From NCBI RefSeq assembly GCF_000524195.1, contig NW_020170383.1, positions 1,270,194 to 1,334,193 of the forward strand: DNA of 64,000 bases, written 5' to 3'. The translations under genes were made by a program, and so were the position numbers. The stretch comes from Echinococcus granulosus. Its lineage: Eukaryota; Platyhelminthes; Cestoda; Cyclophyllidea; Taeniidae. A model generated the notes under the pieces. That model made no database searches. It saw nothing but the letters and a program-made list of their open reading frames with translations, and was not told the DNA's origin. This document shows positions 1-11,229 of the stretch, piece after piece (position 1 is the first letter of the stretch; each line of letters opens with the position of its first letter).

Positions 1-170
1 CTCCTGGTCGGATAGTCGTTCACCACGACAACGTTGAGACGGCAATCAAAAATCCAGCAAATAGTCCCTTTTCAGACACTGAGTTCGTGGCGCTTTCGCG
101 AATCTATAGCGGTCGAGTGAAGATTGGTCAACGGCTGTTTGTTCTCGGACCGAAGTTCGATGGAAGCAAC
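1..170 (+). CDS. EFL1: EFL1 exon (domain II), 5' end outside window
   Basis: The frame begins at base 3 and ends with codon AAC at 168-170, then donor GTAAGT. It encodes the second beta-barrel of the EF-G fold (TEFVALSRIYSG, then LFVLGPK). The 80 bp intron 171-250 ends CTGCCAG. Confidence 0.88.
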
Positions 171-3100
171 GTAAGTGTTCTCTGTTTTTGCCTTAGACAA
201 TAACGGTCGAATGTATGTATGGGTGAAGGCTTTGCGATTTCCACTGCCAGATACCCAAATGCCTCTTGGATGCAAATCCAGCAGACTTGCCTCTTGGGCC
301 TCTACGCATACCTGAGCCAGAGGAAGACGATTTAACCTCTTTAGTCCAGGCTCGCCATAGATCATCCTCTTGCTCGTCCATTTCATCCAATCTGAGTGGT
401 GCGTTTTCCGCAGGCTCTGTCGGTGACTCAGGTCACCACGATGACCAAGTTCTGCGTCATGTCTACGTGGGTGAGATTACTGACGTTGTACAATTTTGCG
501 GTGGTCAAAACAACGCATTCCATTTGAAGGACCCCTCCTGTCCTATTGACTCACTCAGCGCAGGCAATGTGGTAGGTCTAATGGGCGCCTCGGTCATCAC
601 CAGTCTACCCAAGTCGGGCCTTCTGGTGTCAAGTCTGCGTTTAGTTGCCACCTCGGAAGCACGCCGCGTCCTGCCCCTTGCCGGACTGGCGATTTGGCAC
701 GGTGCACCCGTCGTCTCCCTTGCTATTGAACCCGCCAGCGCTACTGATCCGAACGATATGGTGCGTTTGGAAAATGGCCTCCGACTTCTTGAACGCTCTG
801 ACCCTTGCGCTGAATTGACCTTCTCACCCAAAGGCGAGTACCTCCTTCATGCTGCAGGCGAAATTCACATGCAAAAGTGCCTTGAAGATCTCACCACGTA
901 CTTCGCTCCAGATCTTGAACTGCACACTTCTCCCTTTTTGGTACCCTTCCGTGAAACCGTCACAGAGGCCTGTCCGCCCGCCTCCTATGTCCCATTTGAT
1001 TCTCTGGCCTTTGCCAAGGCGCAACTTGAGCGAGAACTGAAGGAGAAGCATCTGGTGTACGACGATGCGAGGGAAAATTGTGTGCGCCTTTGCACGAGCA
1101 ATGAGGAGGAAGAGGCTTTTCTGCAGCAACAGAGTCTTCAACAGACAACCTGCATGGAGACTTCCGATCCAACGCGCTATCTTCCACTGGGTATGCTCCA
1201 GCTGCCGCACAGCAAATCGCGTACTCGCGTCTTTGTCCGTGTTACCGCTCATCCCGTGCCCGAAAATCTCCTCACTTGGCTTGAAACTCGCGCTGCTGCC
1301 TACATGCACCTATTGATGCGCGCCGTGAAACATAAATCTTCTTCCTCGCGTCGTGCTCTCACATGTTTGAAGAGGTTTGAGGAGGAGTTCTCTGCCCAAT
1401 TGGATGCAGTACCACCAGAGGCTTGTTACTTTCTTGAATGGCACTCACTCAAGGGCCGACTCCTGTGCCTGGGCCCACAGCAGGTGGGGCCGAATCTTCT
1501 CCTCTCTCGTCTCCGCTCTAACTTTTTTCGCCTGGACACGGCTTGGGGTAAGCCAATGTCGCCGTGGTCGGATGCGGCCCAGGGGCCAGGGGCGGATGCC
1601 GTACCAACAGGCGAGGTCGGCGGGGGAGGGGCGGTGCATATCCCCTTCCTGAGCTACGGCAAGGCCATTCTGCGCGGGTTTCAGGTGGCCACGGAGCAGG
1701 GACCGTTGTGCGCTGAACCAATGCGTGGGGTCGCTTTCGTGCTGGAGGACATCTACGCCGAGGATCGCATCCAATTGCCCACGCCTCGAATCCTCACTTC
1801 TGCCGATCTTCTGGCAAAGGAGGCCACACACGAGGTGGCTGCAGAGCTCAAAAAAGCGAATGAGCCTGTAAGTTATTGGTGGACCTGGTCAATCGCGTAA
1901 ATCTTGTTGGTGATCATTAACCTTACGTTCATCCTTTGCTTAAAACCACTTTCTATCATCTGGGTAGATTCTCTAAATGGTATATCATTACGCAAACGAC
2001 TGGTTTACTATACTATGAGACCATCACATAAACGGACGAGGAATGGATTACCACGTTAATCTGATTGTAGTAGCAAATTCGTACATGAAATTTGCGGCCC
2101 AAACTGTAGTGTTTCGATATACATGTGCTTCATCATGTTTAGTTAATTTTAGCCTCCATTCAGCGTCATTTGATGCTGTAATCAATTTTTCAGGAATCAT
2201 AAATATAGTAAATTTGTTTTTACCACGGATGAGTTTCCAAGGTTGTAGTTATTAGCAAAACATCAGTTGATGCCCTCTATTTTCCTACCGTCGGGGTTTG
2301 CACTCGATGTTGAGTCACGTGAACAAGTGGCCAGAAAATGGCATGCCACATAAATGAATCGCTATGGCATCGTTGTGTTTTCAACTGTACAACTTTTTTT
2401 CTGAGCAAAAGTCATGATTAGTCCTGATTTGTGATTTTGCGGCTCATTTTAGGCACCCGAACCAGTAGGAGAGGCGGCTGTAGAAAGCGACCCTATTCTC
2501 GCTGCTCTCAGGGCAAAGCAAGCGGCTATCAAAAGGCGGCAAAAAGCAGATTTCATTTCCTCTATGTCCTGGCTAAATTTGAGAGATGATGATAATGACG
2601 CTAACAACGATGAAGACGGGGAGGATGATTGCTTGGATGACGATGGTGATTGGTACAACGATGATAACGACAACTGCGATCAAAATCTATCAGAAGTGGA
2701 GGAGGAGGACGAGGAGGCCAACTCTGAAGTGGAGGAAGAGCATGCAGCCAAATCTGAGGTATCATTCTTCTTCCCCTTACTTATTTCTAACTCATTTCGT
2801 CCACTTTGTTTCCTGACCATTTCGTCAGTCGGATGTAAATTAGGCTCGAAATCCTCAATCACGACTGGTTGCATATAATATCGCTTTTCGTTACGACACG
2901 ATTAGTGGTTAATAATACCATTTCATGCTTGATGTGCCAGGTGGAACGTGATGTATCTATTTATAAAGCTGTAGCCTCATTAGGTTACTGATATCGTGAA
3001 TGTCGTGACACTGGAATCTCGAGATTTGTTTATATTGTCGTTCTGTTTATTTACAGAAGAAACTTACTCTTAGGGAGCACTTCTACTGGCAGCGGCGCAG

Positions 3101-4461
3101 CGACAACGACTGGCTCTCGGACGTGACGCCAGGTCTACTGACGCCCGCGATGGCTCGTGCATGCACCTCCGCCTTCATGGCCTGTCCTGCCCAGCGACTA
3201 GTCCTTTCCATGTATGACATAGAACTCCAGGTAATATCTGTGCATATTCCGTCGCTCTCCTCGGTCATGCAGGCCCGATGAATTTTTAAGAACTGATGCA
3301 CCGTCCTATTCCTTATGTAGCTTGCTTAGTCATTTCGACAATGTCGAATCAATGTGTAGGTGTCTGGTTGGATAACCGATTTCGCTTACAAAACGTATTT
3401 GCGTATTTGGCAAATCGCACACATAAACGAATTCGGGACTGTGCGCCTTAGCGTCTCTTGCCAAGTCTGAGCTGATCCCAGTGTCTTGGTAATTGATAAT
3501 GGAATACGGAGTCACAGGATTAATCTTTGGTGGGTTAGAATTGTTCTCTGTCTCATACTTGCATAAACCATTTGTCGTCAGGCCCGTGGATTTCGGACTC
3601 CTATATTGGAGTTAGCACTTATTGGTTGTTTCGAGCCCATGTGCGACCTTTAAGTTGATATTCTAAATAGTATCCTCCCCAGTCTTTCCTCGATTTTTTG
3701 TTGAATCCACTTGATGTTCTTGAGCACAAAAAGGCACTTTAGTATTAGCATCGCGGACTAATATAAGAATAGGTAGCCTTGACAAGGGAGTGCGGGGAAG
3801 GAAAGCATTCTTTGTGTGGCGGAATTTGTTGGTGTTCGCTCATCTTAAATTCGTCCATTCGTAATTTCTGTAGTGCCGAGGTGACGTGTTAGGTCGCATG
3901 TATGCAGTGCTGCGGAAGCGCTGCGGTCGGGTGGTGAGTGAGGACATGCGAGAAGGGGAAGAGTGCTTTGTGACTCACGCTCGCCTGCCGGTGGTGGAGA
4001 GCTTCGGCCTGACCAATGACTTGCGCAAGCGCACCTCGGGTCTGGTCTCGCTGCCCCAGCTTCGACCAGGCGGGTGGGAGGTGCTCGAGGTTGATCCTCT
4101 CCAGCGAGACGCCAGCGGCCACATTGCCATTCTTGGAGAGACGCACATCAAGGTGTGGCAGCGCCAGCAGGAAGCCATAAAACGCCTGCGACTGTCGGAG
4201 CGAAACACCGTCGTCACTGCCGACATAACCACTTCCCCCCTGTCTGGTCCAGGCATTGCTGTCCGACCAGCCTCCCCCAATTCGTCCTCCTCCACCTCTG
4301 ACAGCGAGGTGGACGAGGATCTGGCGCAGGCCGAGAGTAACAACCAGCTTACCCGTCTGCGGACCTACCTTCGAGATGTGCGCAAACGAAAGGGACTTAG
4401 TTTACATGAACAAATTGTCACCTCGGCGGACAAACAGAGGACGTTAAAAAAGAATAAATAG
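1..4461 (+). CDS. EFL1: Elongation factor-like GTPase 1 (EFL1/Ria1), 3' part of gene, five exons
   Basis: Exons join 1-170, 251-1867, 2453-2758, 3057-3230 and 3874-4461, giving about 950 residues plus stop; every junction is GT-AG and phase 0. Seen: an EF-G domain II stretch (FVALSRIYSGRVKIGQ), a domain III block ending AGEIHMQKCLEDL then VPFRETV, a domain IV block with GFQVATEQGPLCAEPM, a domain V block with GDVLGRMYAVL, ESFGL and RKRTSGL, and the family ending VRKRKG...KQRTL.KNK. The GTP-binding G domain lies upstream of the window. Known of the family: cytoplasmic GTPase that acts with SBDS to evict eIF6 from pre-60S subunits, allowing 60S-40S joining. RKRTSGL and the EFL1-type tail separate it from translational eEF2. 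LMBR1 follows 1.2 kb downstream on the same strand. Confidence 0.93.
251..1867 (+). CDS. EFL1: EFL1 exon (domains II to IV)
   Basis: The 539-codon exon starts after acceptor GCCAG at 250 and stops before donor GTAAGT at 1868. It carries the end of domain II with a serine-rich insert, domain III (LLHAAGEIHMQKCL at about 833-886) and the start of domain IV (about 1630-1750). The following 585 bp intron (1868-2452) has nothing recognisable. Confidence 0.92.
2453..2758 (+). CDS. EFL1: EFL1 exon encoding an acidic insert
   Basis: 102 codons run from acceptor TTTTAG to donor GAG|GTATCA, phase 0 on both sides. The first third is an Ala/Lys/Arg-rich helix; the rest (from about 2585) is a run of Asp, Asn and Glu lacking any fold signature. 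The human family member has only a shorter, less acidic spacer at this place (from memory). Confidence 0.85.
3057..3230 (+). CDS. EFL1: EFL1 exon (domain IV/V junction)
   Basis: 58 codons follow a good pyrimidine tract and acceptor TTTACAG; donor CAG|GTAATA. It contains the helix AMARACTSAFMACPAQRLVL that precedes domain V, then MYDIELQ, aligning with the MYTCDI segment of EFL1 proteins. Introns 2759-3056 and 3231-3873 hold nothing recognisable. Confidence 0.88.
3874..4461 (+). CDS. EFL1: EFL1 terminal exon (domain V and C-tail)
   Basis: 196 codons including TAG at 4459-4461. The acceptor TTTCTGTAG at 3873 was chosen because it keeps phase 0; the AG at 3879-3880 would break the frame. Encodes GDVLGRMYAVL, LPVVESFGL, RKRTSGL and the closing VRKRKG...KQRTLKKNK. 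A Ser/Glu-rich linker (about 4276-4350) sits before the basic tail. Confidence 0.93.
   Translation, partial: CRGDVLGRMYAVLRKRCGRVVSEDMREGEECFVTHARLPVVESFGLTNDLRKRTSGLVSLPQLRPGGWEVLEVDPLQRDASGHIAILGETHIKVWQRQQEAIKRLRLSERNTVVTADITTSPLSGPGIAVRPASPNSSSSTSDSEVDEDLAQAESNNQLTRLRTYLRDVRKRKGLSLHEQIVTSADKQRTLKKNK
4453..4458 (+). promoter_or_regulatory. AATAAA overlapping the last EFL1 codons
   Basis: The codons AAG AAT AAA TAG contain a perfect AATAAA directly before the stop, with a T/GT-rich stretch about 30-60 bases downstream. It could give a very short 3' UTR. The next AATAAA on this strand is at 5504-5509, close to the LMBR1 start codon. Confidence 0.35.
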
Positions 4462-5654
4462 TGGTGGTGAAGGCATTATGATTTAATTTTGTGATCATCT
4501 GCTATTTTTGTTATCCTCGCCCTTAATGTCATGTGTAATTAAGTTGCGCTCTTTCTACCTCCTGATCATTTCCCTTTTCCTTTGGTCTTGTTTGCTCGTT
4601 AACTCAGGCTGTCAGGCGTTATGCGTTGAATTGTTGTGAAGACATTGCAACGGTGAGAAGTTCTATCGACCGTGGCATTCTGTAGTGGAGTGAAGTATCA
4701 TGAGAACGTCCACTTCCTTTGTCGTGGTAGGCATCATTTCGGCGTCTGGTTTTCAGTAATGCGGTTTCGTGGATTCGATGACCAGCGCAAAAGGCGTATG
4801 GGGTCCAATTTCGGAGGGTTACCTTTTGGCTTCAGTCGTATATTTAGCACGCTGATTGTGATTGTGTAGACTGGTAGTTGTTACTAATTTGGCGTCCACT
4901 GTGGCATCGTGACTGAGTACTGTTTAGCTTTTCTTGGCTGCAAGGGCATCGAGTCCTCTGAGGTTTTACGGACCCGTCTGTCCGGCTGTCAGTGATGTTT
5001 GTTCTTTCGTACTACTTTGCCTTGGCGCTTCAGGGGAGGACTTGTGCCATTGCACTAATGCAAAGAGTGTCAAAATGAAGTTGAGAAGCTTCCTGTGGCA
5101 TTACTTTGCAAGATGCTAGCAGCCTAAGAAATCCCGTGCCCAACATTGGCATTGTTATTCTTAGAAGATAGCATAAAGCATTTGTTGTACTTCCTGATCA
5201 TCGTCAAGGATTTGGATCTTACCTATGAAATAACTGATTTGGGATGTTAACAATTAGTGTGTCGTTTTGTAACGTATTCATTTGGGGCGATTCCTAACAT
5301 CCAACAACTAAAGCTTAAAAATCACCTAAGTCACGTCATGAGAGTGCACTATGAAACGAGTACCTGAGTAAATGCTATTTTGCAGCATCGAGGGTTTGTG
5401 TCTATAGAGTTCATAAAAATGTGCAAAATAATTACAGCCAAAAAAGCTGCGTTAATCTGGGGTCACTTTTTTAAAAACTTACTGCATTAGTTTAGCACGA
5501 AAAAATAAATTTTGGACTGTTCGTTTTTTGCGCAATATATATGTAAATACCATTGTGTTCTTCCAACAGTTACAGCTGAATTCCAATTCATTGTCTAATT
5601 GGCTGACTTGTAATTTGCTCCTTAGCCTTCTTTTCTGTGCGCAACCTCAATGCC
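4462..5654. other. EFL1-LMBR1 intergenic spacer
   Basis: About 1.2 kb without a supportable gene. It holds EFL1 3' UTR (an AATAAA at 5504-5509 is an alternative end) and LMBR1 upstream sequence. Short open frames here have no recognisable family features. Confidence 0.6.
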
Positions 5655-5662
5655 TTCTGCAG
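5655..5662 (+). promoter_or_regulatory. Possible (trans-)splice acceptor just upstream of LMBR1 start
   Basis: A pyrimidine-rich run ends in TTCTGCAG 16 bases before the ATG at 5679. It could be a cis acceptor for a non-coding first exon or a spliced-leader acceptor; both are usual in flatworms. The sequence alone cannot decide. Confidence 0.3.
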
Positions 5663-5678
5663 GCTTACATCTAGTTTC

Positions 5679-6935
5679 ATGGATATTTCTGATGAAGTAC
5701 TTGATCAAGAGGCAAGCTTGTTTTATGAAAATGTCCGAGCTCTTGTTGTTGTTTTTTTGACTATCTCAGTTCTTCTTCCACTATCATACATTATTGTCGC
5801 CTCAAGGCGGAAATACAAAGAACCTTATCTTTCTAAAGATGATATGTATGTGCACAGTTTTGTAATGGGAATATGCACAGCCACGATGACTTTAAGTGTC
5901 GTAATGTTTTTTATGCTTCCTTTGTCAATCCTTGCCAATGAAGTATTAATTTTGTTCCCTAACTGTTACTACGTTCAGTGGATTAGCGCGGGACTGCTGC
6001 GCACCTTTTTCGTATTCGTCCAGATTGCTTTTAAAGGAACATGCATTCTGATCCCATTCGGTTTCTTTGTTTTATCGTCACACAGTGTATACACTGGTAG
6101 CAAGGCCGTATCTTCACGCTTCTTCTATTCGATACTATATCTCGCAATAACATACCTTGCTTCATTCGGCGCCCTAACCACTTTGGTATCCACCTTTGCG
6201 CTTGCGTTCAAATTCCCAAATTTCGCCAGCACCAATGATTTCCTCACGAAGCTTCTACCTCGCGCTTGCCTAAATTCAACATTCTTTTACTACTCCTGGC
6301 CGCTGCAACTTTTAGGCGACATCATTTGCTGCGTGAATAGTTCCTTAACATTGGTACAGCAGTTCATTTCCTACATTGGTCTGGGACTCCTACTAATTTG
6401 CATCCCCAGTGGGATCAGCAGCATAATCATTCAAATGATGAAGGTTTCTACAACCCAATCTTTGCGTTCTCTCTCTAATGATATCTACATTTGGCAACTG
6501 ATAGATGAGAGTTATCATCTCCAGCTACAACAGTGCTTAAAATATATTGAGAACCTAAACGAACCTCTTCGACACTCACTTCACTTGCAGTTTGACAAGC
6601 TAGATTATCGAATCCACTCGTGCTCTTCTGTTGACGCCCATTATCACTTGTCTTCCTTGGAGTCCAAAGATTCATTTGGCGTAAATTCATTATCCTGGGA
6701 TCTGAAGGAAGTCTCACCTAAAACTGGCCGTTCACTGCTCTCTTCATTGGCCTTCCTCTTCCTCTTATCAGTGCTTCTTGCTGCCGCGTTGTATGCATCA
6801 ATGAATGTCACTGTACTGCTCTATCAGCTCCTAACATCTCGTACCCACGGAATTGCAGACCATTCTTCCAGAGATGCAATCCTTTTGGGACATGAATCGG
6901 CCTCCAAGTTTGGGTTCATTGGTGCAAGCTTGCAA
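5679..6935 (+). CDS. LMBR1: LMBR1-family exon 1 (TM1-TM6)
   Basis: 419 codons from the ATG to donor CAA|GTATGT. A long cytosolic loop with Leu-rich helices (about residues 262-350) links TM5 and TM6, as in the family. The open frame would run on to a stop at 6948-6950 inside the intron. Confidence 0.92.
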
Positions 6936-9900
6936 GTATGTCACAAGTAACATGTATTAACATTCTACCTAATTCTATTGGTTTGTCGCTAGTTTGACAC
7001 AAAATAGGCCTTATTTTTACTATGATTTTCTTGTCTTCACTCGTATTACTTTGGCAGACACAATATGATGTAGACCGATAATCCCCGAGCTTCGAAATGC
7101 AACTGTGCTAGCTATTGAACCGTTATGTTGGCATCCCGGTTTTTCTTCCTATGGGTAGAGCGTACTATCTACATCCGAGTAGATGTGTGTCAATTTTCGA
7201 AGCAATATCAAGAATGGTCTACGGAGTTTTGATCTTGCTTTAACATGGAGTTGTGATCAATGGAGTCTTATTTTGAGACGGTAAAGCTATCTCATGTTCA
7301 TGTAGGCGCTGAAATCCGCTCATTTTTAAGAAGTTTGGAAAGTTGGTGTTTCGGCAGACTTGTTGATGATCATAAGCACTAGCCGAATTTGGATTTTCGC
7401 TGTCAATGTGATAGTGGATCTGTTGTGTATTGTGTCACACTGCCGAGGCTTCTGCGAGTCTGGATGTTGAGTGTAAATTTGGAGTAAAAACTAAAAAATT
7501 AGCCGTCCTTTTTTAAATTGACGAGATTATATTCCAGCTACACTCACTGCATCATTGTCATCGAGTGATTAATATCTCTTAGCCTCCTCGTTTTTGAGTT
7601 TATGCATTCAATTGGTTTGTTCTCAAGTGTCTTGGCTTGTCGTTGGATGCTTTTGTCTGCCTAGTTCCGGAAATAGGGTTTTATAGCTTTTGAAGTTTTT
7701 ATTCAAGTTGATGTTATCTGCTCAATATTTGGCCGAGCCTGAACCCTCTGTATGGATAAAACTAAAATAATTTCAGTAATTTCAATTTTATAACAATGTT
7801 GAAACGCAAAAGTGCGAATGTAGTCGCGCTGTTGGTGTTAATCCCAAAAGTAGTTGGATGTCAACTCTTCGCTGTTCGCACTTGCGCTTCTTCCCATATA
7901 CACTACTTCAGGCGTCGTAGAAGTAAACTAGCTCACTTTTTGTCGTGATATTTTGTGCTATTCGCCATGTGACCCTCGTCTTCACCTGTCAAGACGCTTA
8001 TCCTCATATGATGCTTTTCAACCTATTCTTCGCACTGACTTTTGTGTTATCTTTGTTATTCCTTTGAACAAAATGGGGCGTTGCGTGATAACTTTCACAA
8101 AATGTAATGCTAATAACTTTCCATCCGTGTGCGCACCATCTCTAACTACAGACACCCGTGGCGCGATCCGTTCGTCAGACAATGCACTACATTGTAACCT
8201 AAGCATTTTTGCGTGCACTGGATAAGGGAATTCGTCGGTGATTTTGACACAGAAAGTTATCAAGTATGACGGGTGTAATAGATTAGGTACAAAAGTAGCA
8301 AGACGAGAAATTCGTACAAGCTTTACATCGATAAATGGGTAAACAATTTCTTAGTTGGTTAATCTCTTGTTTTTTTTGCAGTTCAGCATTTTTCAGTCTC
8401 ATTGAAAGTGTATAGGTGTATTTTTCGTTTTCTGCATGCTCTTTGGCGGTACTTAGTCTTGCATCATGTGACTGCCCTTTTGTCCAGGAATTCAATTTAC
8501 TACGTTATTTGGGATGTATGAAGAGTTAAAAATATGGATTTTGCTTTTTTTATCATATAGCGACGAAGATATTTCAGTGTTCGTTTTCTAATCAAACTGT
8601 CAAATTGACTTTTTTTAGCCGTTTAATATTTGGTTCCACGAAATTCAAATGCAGCATGAAGTGGTTGTTATTCATTTTGCTGAAATACTGGATTGCAGCA
8701 ACAAATAATTTTACTGAAAAACTAGGGTTTCATATTGTCAACTTTCTATTGCTTTGAACTTGCTAAAGCAAAACACTGGTCTTCCTCAAAAGTATATTTC
8801 AATCAAATTCCAAAAATATTACTCCTCTTTGTACACATTTGCCATGCTTCTGGTAACCATCGCATTCCGCTTTGTGAGTGCTATTCACAATTAATCTGAG
8901 GGGTCTATGACAACTTTCTCAAGCCCAACTCCATCAATTTGATCTGTCTCGCAGTTACACGGTCTTTTTGGCTTGTTGTTAAACGTCAATAAAGTATTTG
9001 TAACATTCACAGCTGGTAACAAATGGTGGCTCACAAGAAGTACAGATGGTCTTTTTGATTTAGCTTGTGTGAATCTTCAGCAACATTCTTGTGAGGCTAG
9101 TTTTTTTTTCAGTTGATCGGTATTATTCTAAGTCTGAGCGTTTCCTGATGGCTTTCGAATTTTGTTTGAGAAAAGCGGCGGTGGGAATGGTGTTTTAGGA
9201 ATCGCACTCTTGAAAAATATACCTTTTTTAAGCTAAATACGGAGGACGTTTTCTCTGCACGATTTTGATAACGACTTCTTAGTGCGTAAAAAAGGTTATC
9301 TCTAAAATACATTCCTCAAATTACTCATTTGATTGTTTTACGAGCAACAATCATTAAACCGCATTTTCTCCTGTAATTTTCATTTAAACTACATGATAAA
9401 AATTTAGAGATTTTTAGTTTTATGTTGTTGCTAACTAAAATTTACAAACAAGATCTCTTTTATTGTCGATCAAGGTTTCAAATCAATTCCCCTTAATTTT
9501 GATCAAAGATTGTTGTATTCCTTTAAACTCATTTTCGGTAACGGTTTAATTGAGGTTCACTATATTTTTACAAGGGGGCATTTACCGCAAATCTTGCAGC
9601 TAAGCTGGTCATTGCAGCAGTTTCTTAGTTAGTAAAAATAGCGTTTTTTTATCGAATTGAAGCATCATTTATTATCACATGTATTTTGTTTTGTGAACAT
9701 CCGTTCTCGCGGGGTAAAATCTGGGCGTAACTACTCCTGCTGCACGTGCTTCTGTCTTGCTTCATTTCTTCTTGATATTCTCACTGACATGATAGTTGTT
9801 AGTCAGGGTAGGTACTAGTATTCCTGTAAATAGTTTATGGTACCTGTAAAACGCCTAAAAAGATTTTCAAACATGATTTACCACAAGCTTTATGCATTTG

Positions 9901-11049
9901 GTTACGGTGGGACTCTTTTTCCATGCGTACTACTTGTGCTTTCAAAATTGCGTATTACGAACAGTTAGAGTTCCTCTTCCTCTGTGGTCTTGCGCGGATT
10001 ATTCCTTAGTATTCCTGATTCACTTTTAAATATGCCCCTTATCCTTAATAGCAGAGATACCTGTATGTTACGCCGCTCATTCTATGTTTACTGCTAAACA
10101 TTATATTAGAAATGCCATACTTGAAATATTTATTATTGTTTATAACAATTGACGAATACCAATTATATTCAGTCATGAATTAATAATAGTTAAGGCGTAT
10201 AACATATTTAGGTATAGTTATATATCTATCGAATTTAAATATCACCAGAACTTCATTTCTAGAGCTTAAAAAATATTGAATTCTTCTCACATCTGCTTCA
10301 GGGGTATGAGCAGCGATCTTTAACTGTCTATTTGCTTCCAAATGTTCAATTGATAATTTTGCTTCTTTTTTTGCAAGGCACTGATGGTGGTGTTCGTTAT
10401 TTGCATCAGTCTGTTTGGCTTCTACTCTCTCCCTCTGGTGTGCAAGCATATCTACCCACGAACCCACAGCGCTGGTATGGCTCTCCTCCTCTTTAACGCT
10501 ACCTGCATCCTTAGCATGTCCTCCGCAGTGCCCCTCCAGGCGAGTTTTCTGGGTCTGGCCACGCCCTCCTTCCCTCCGGTGTACTACTCGACCCTCGATG
10601 AGGGATTCTGCAGGCCTGCAAGTTGTCCCTGCCTACAGTCCCCTCCTCCATCTTCACTACTACCCGACCCCACCCACTACCTCAACGGCTTTCATTCGGC
10701 CGCCTTCTCATTCAAGGGGTCCTCGAAGCCTCCTCACGATCACAGTCTGCAGCCGCAACACCAGCAGCGGGATCTCTTACGAATGAAGGGCATGTGGAAG
10801 AAGCAGCAACACACGATCCAACAGCAACACCAGCATCACTTGGGCACTATGCCCCTGTCGTCGCCGCCTCCGACGCGCGAGTTGATGATAATGCTGGTCT
10901 ACAACTTCAGTTTCATTGCCATCTGCTGGTGGCTCTTCCGACTTTATGTCAGGGACCTCGTAAAAGTGAAAGAGCAGTTGTCTTCAGCGTGGGTCGTTTT
11001 AATACAATGGTGGCTGGGTGCCACCTCCTCGAATGCAACGTCTTGCTAG
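5679..11049 (+). CDS. LMBR1: LMBR1/Lilipod-family nine-pass membrane protein, two exons
   Basis: Exons join 5679-6935 and 10378-11049 in phase 0, giving 642 residues. Seen: about nine hydrophobic spans (near residues 21-41, 61-83, 105-133, 150-175, 229-251, 352-384, 420-442, 453-479 and 588-610) and the family signature LPLSILANEVL...YYVQW at about 80-101, matching LPFSIISNEIL...YYIQW of LMBR1. The join gives KFGFIGASLQ|ALMVV, equivalent to the family's FGFVGAALE segment. Known: LMBR1/LMBR1L proteins are multipass receptors of the lipocalin-receptor class; LMBR1L has roles in Wnt signalling at the ER and Drosophila Lilipod in BMP response. The start at 5679 is the first ATG consistent with the family N-terminus. 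The protein exceeds the usual roughly 490 residues mainly because of a Pro/Gln/His-rich insert in exon 2. LMBR1 versus LMBR1L cannot be decided. Confidence 0.9.
6936..10377 (+). other. LMBR1-family intron 1, 3.4 kb
   Basis: Begins GTATGTCA and ends with a T-rich tract and TTGCAAG. Very AT-rich, with many T runs. The short open frames have no recognisable domain, and no nested gene or repeat is evident. Confidence 0.75.
10378..11049 (+). CDS. LMBR1: LMBR1-family exon 2 (TM7-TM9 and insert)
   Basis: 223 codons plus TAG. It begins ALMVVFVICISLFGFYSL (TM7), continues with TM8 ending SSAVPLQASFLGLATP, then a roughly 105-residue Pro/Gln/His-rich stretch (about 10560-10875), and closes with TM9 (LMIMLVYNFSFIAICWWLF) and a short tail. 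Other frames across this exon are also open because of the biased composition, but only this one carries the LMBR1 helices. Confidence 0.88.
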   Translation, partial: ALMVVFVICISLFGFYSLPLVCKHIYPRTHSAGMALLLFNATCILSMSSAVPLQASFLGLATPSFPPVYYSTLDEGFCRPASCPCLQSPPPSSLLPDPTHYLNGFHSAAFSFKGSSKPPHDHSLQPQHQQRDLLRMKGMWKKQQHTIQQQHQHHLGTMPLSSPPPTRELMIMLVYNFSFIAICWWLFRLYVRDLVKVKEQLSSAWVVLIQWWLGATSSNATSC

Positions 11050-11183
11050 CCTCCTACCCGGTGGCGTCGGCAGCATTTACTCTTAGTTATGCACAACTTT
11101 CACTTTGTTTATGCGTTTCTATGTGTAGTGGGCTGATGCCTCCTTATTATTTGATTGTTATCCCATTCCTTCTCCCCCTTTTC

Positions 11184-11189
11184 AATAAA
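11184..11189 (+). promoter_or_regulatory. Poly(A) signal of LMBR1-family gene
   Basis: AATAAA lies 135 bases after the stop codon and is followed within 20-40 bases by a GTGTGTGTTG and T-rich element, the expected layout of a cleavage site. Confidence 0.7.
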
Positions 11190-11229
11190 ATTTATGCAGT
11201 AATCCTGTGTGTGTGTTGTCTTTTTTTGT

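Noticed and set aside
3879..3880. Alternative AG acceptor for the last EFL1 exon
   Set aside because: It breaks phase with the previous exon; the AG at 3872-3873 keeps frame and has a better pyrimidine tract.
5637..5678. Upstream extension of the LMBR1-family frame
   Set aside because: It starts with GTG, not ATG, and lies around a pyrimidine-AG acceptor; the ATG at 5679 matches the family N-terminus.
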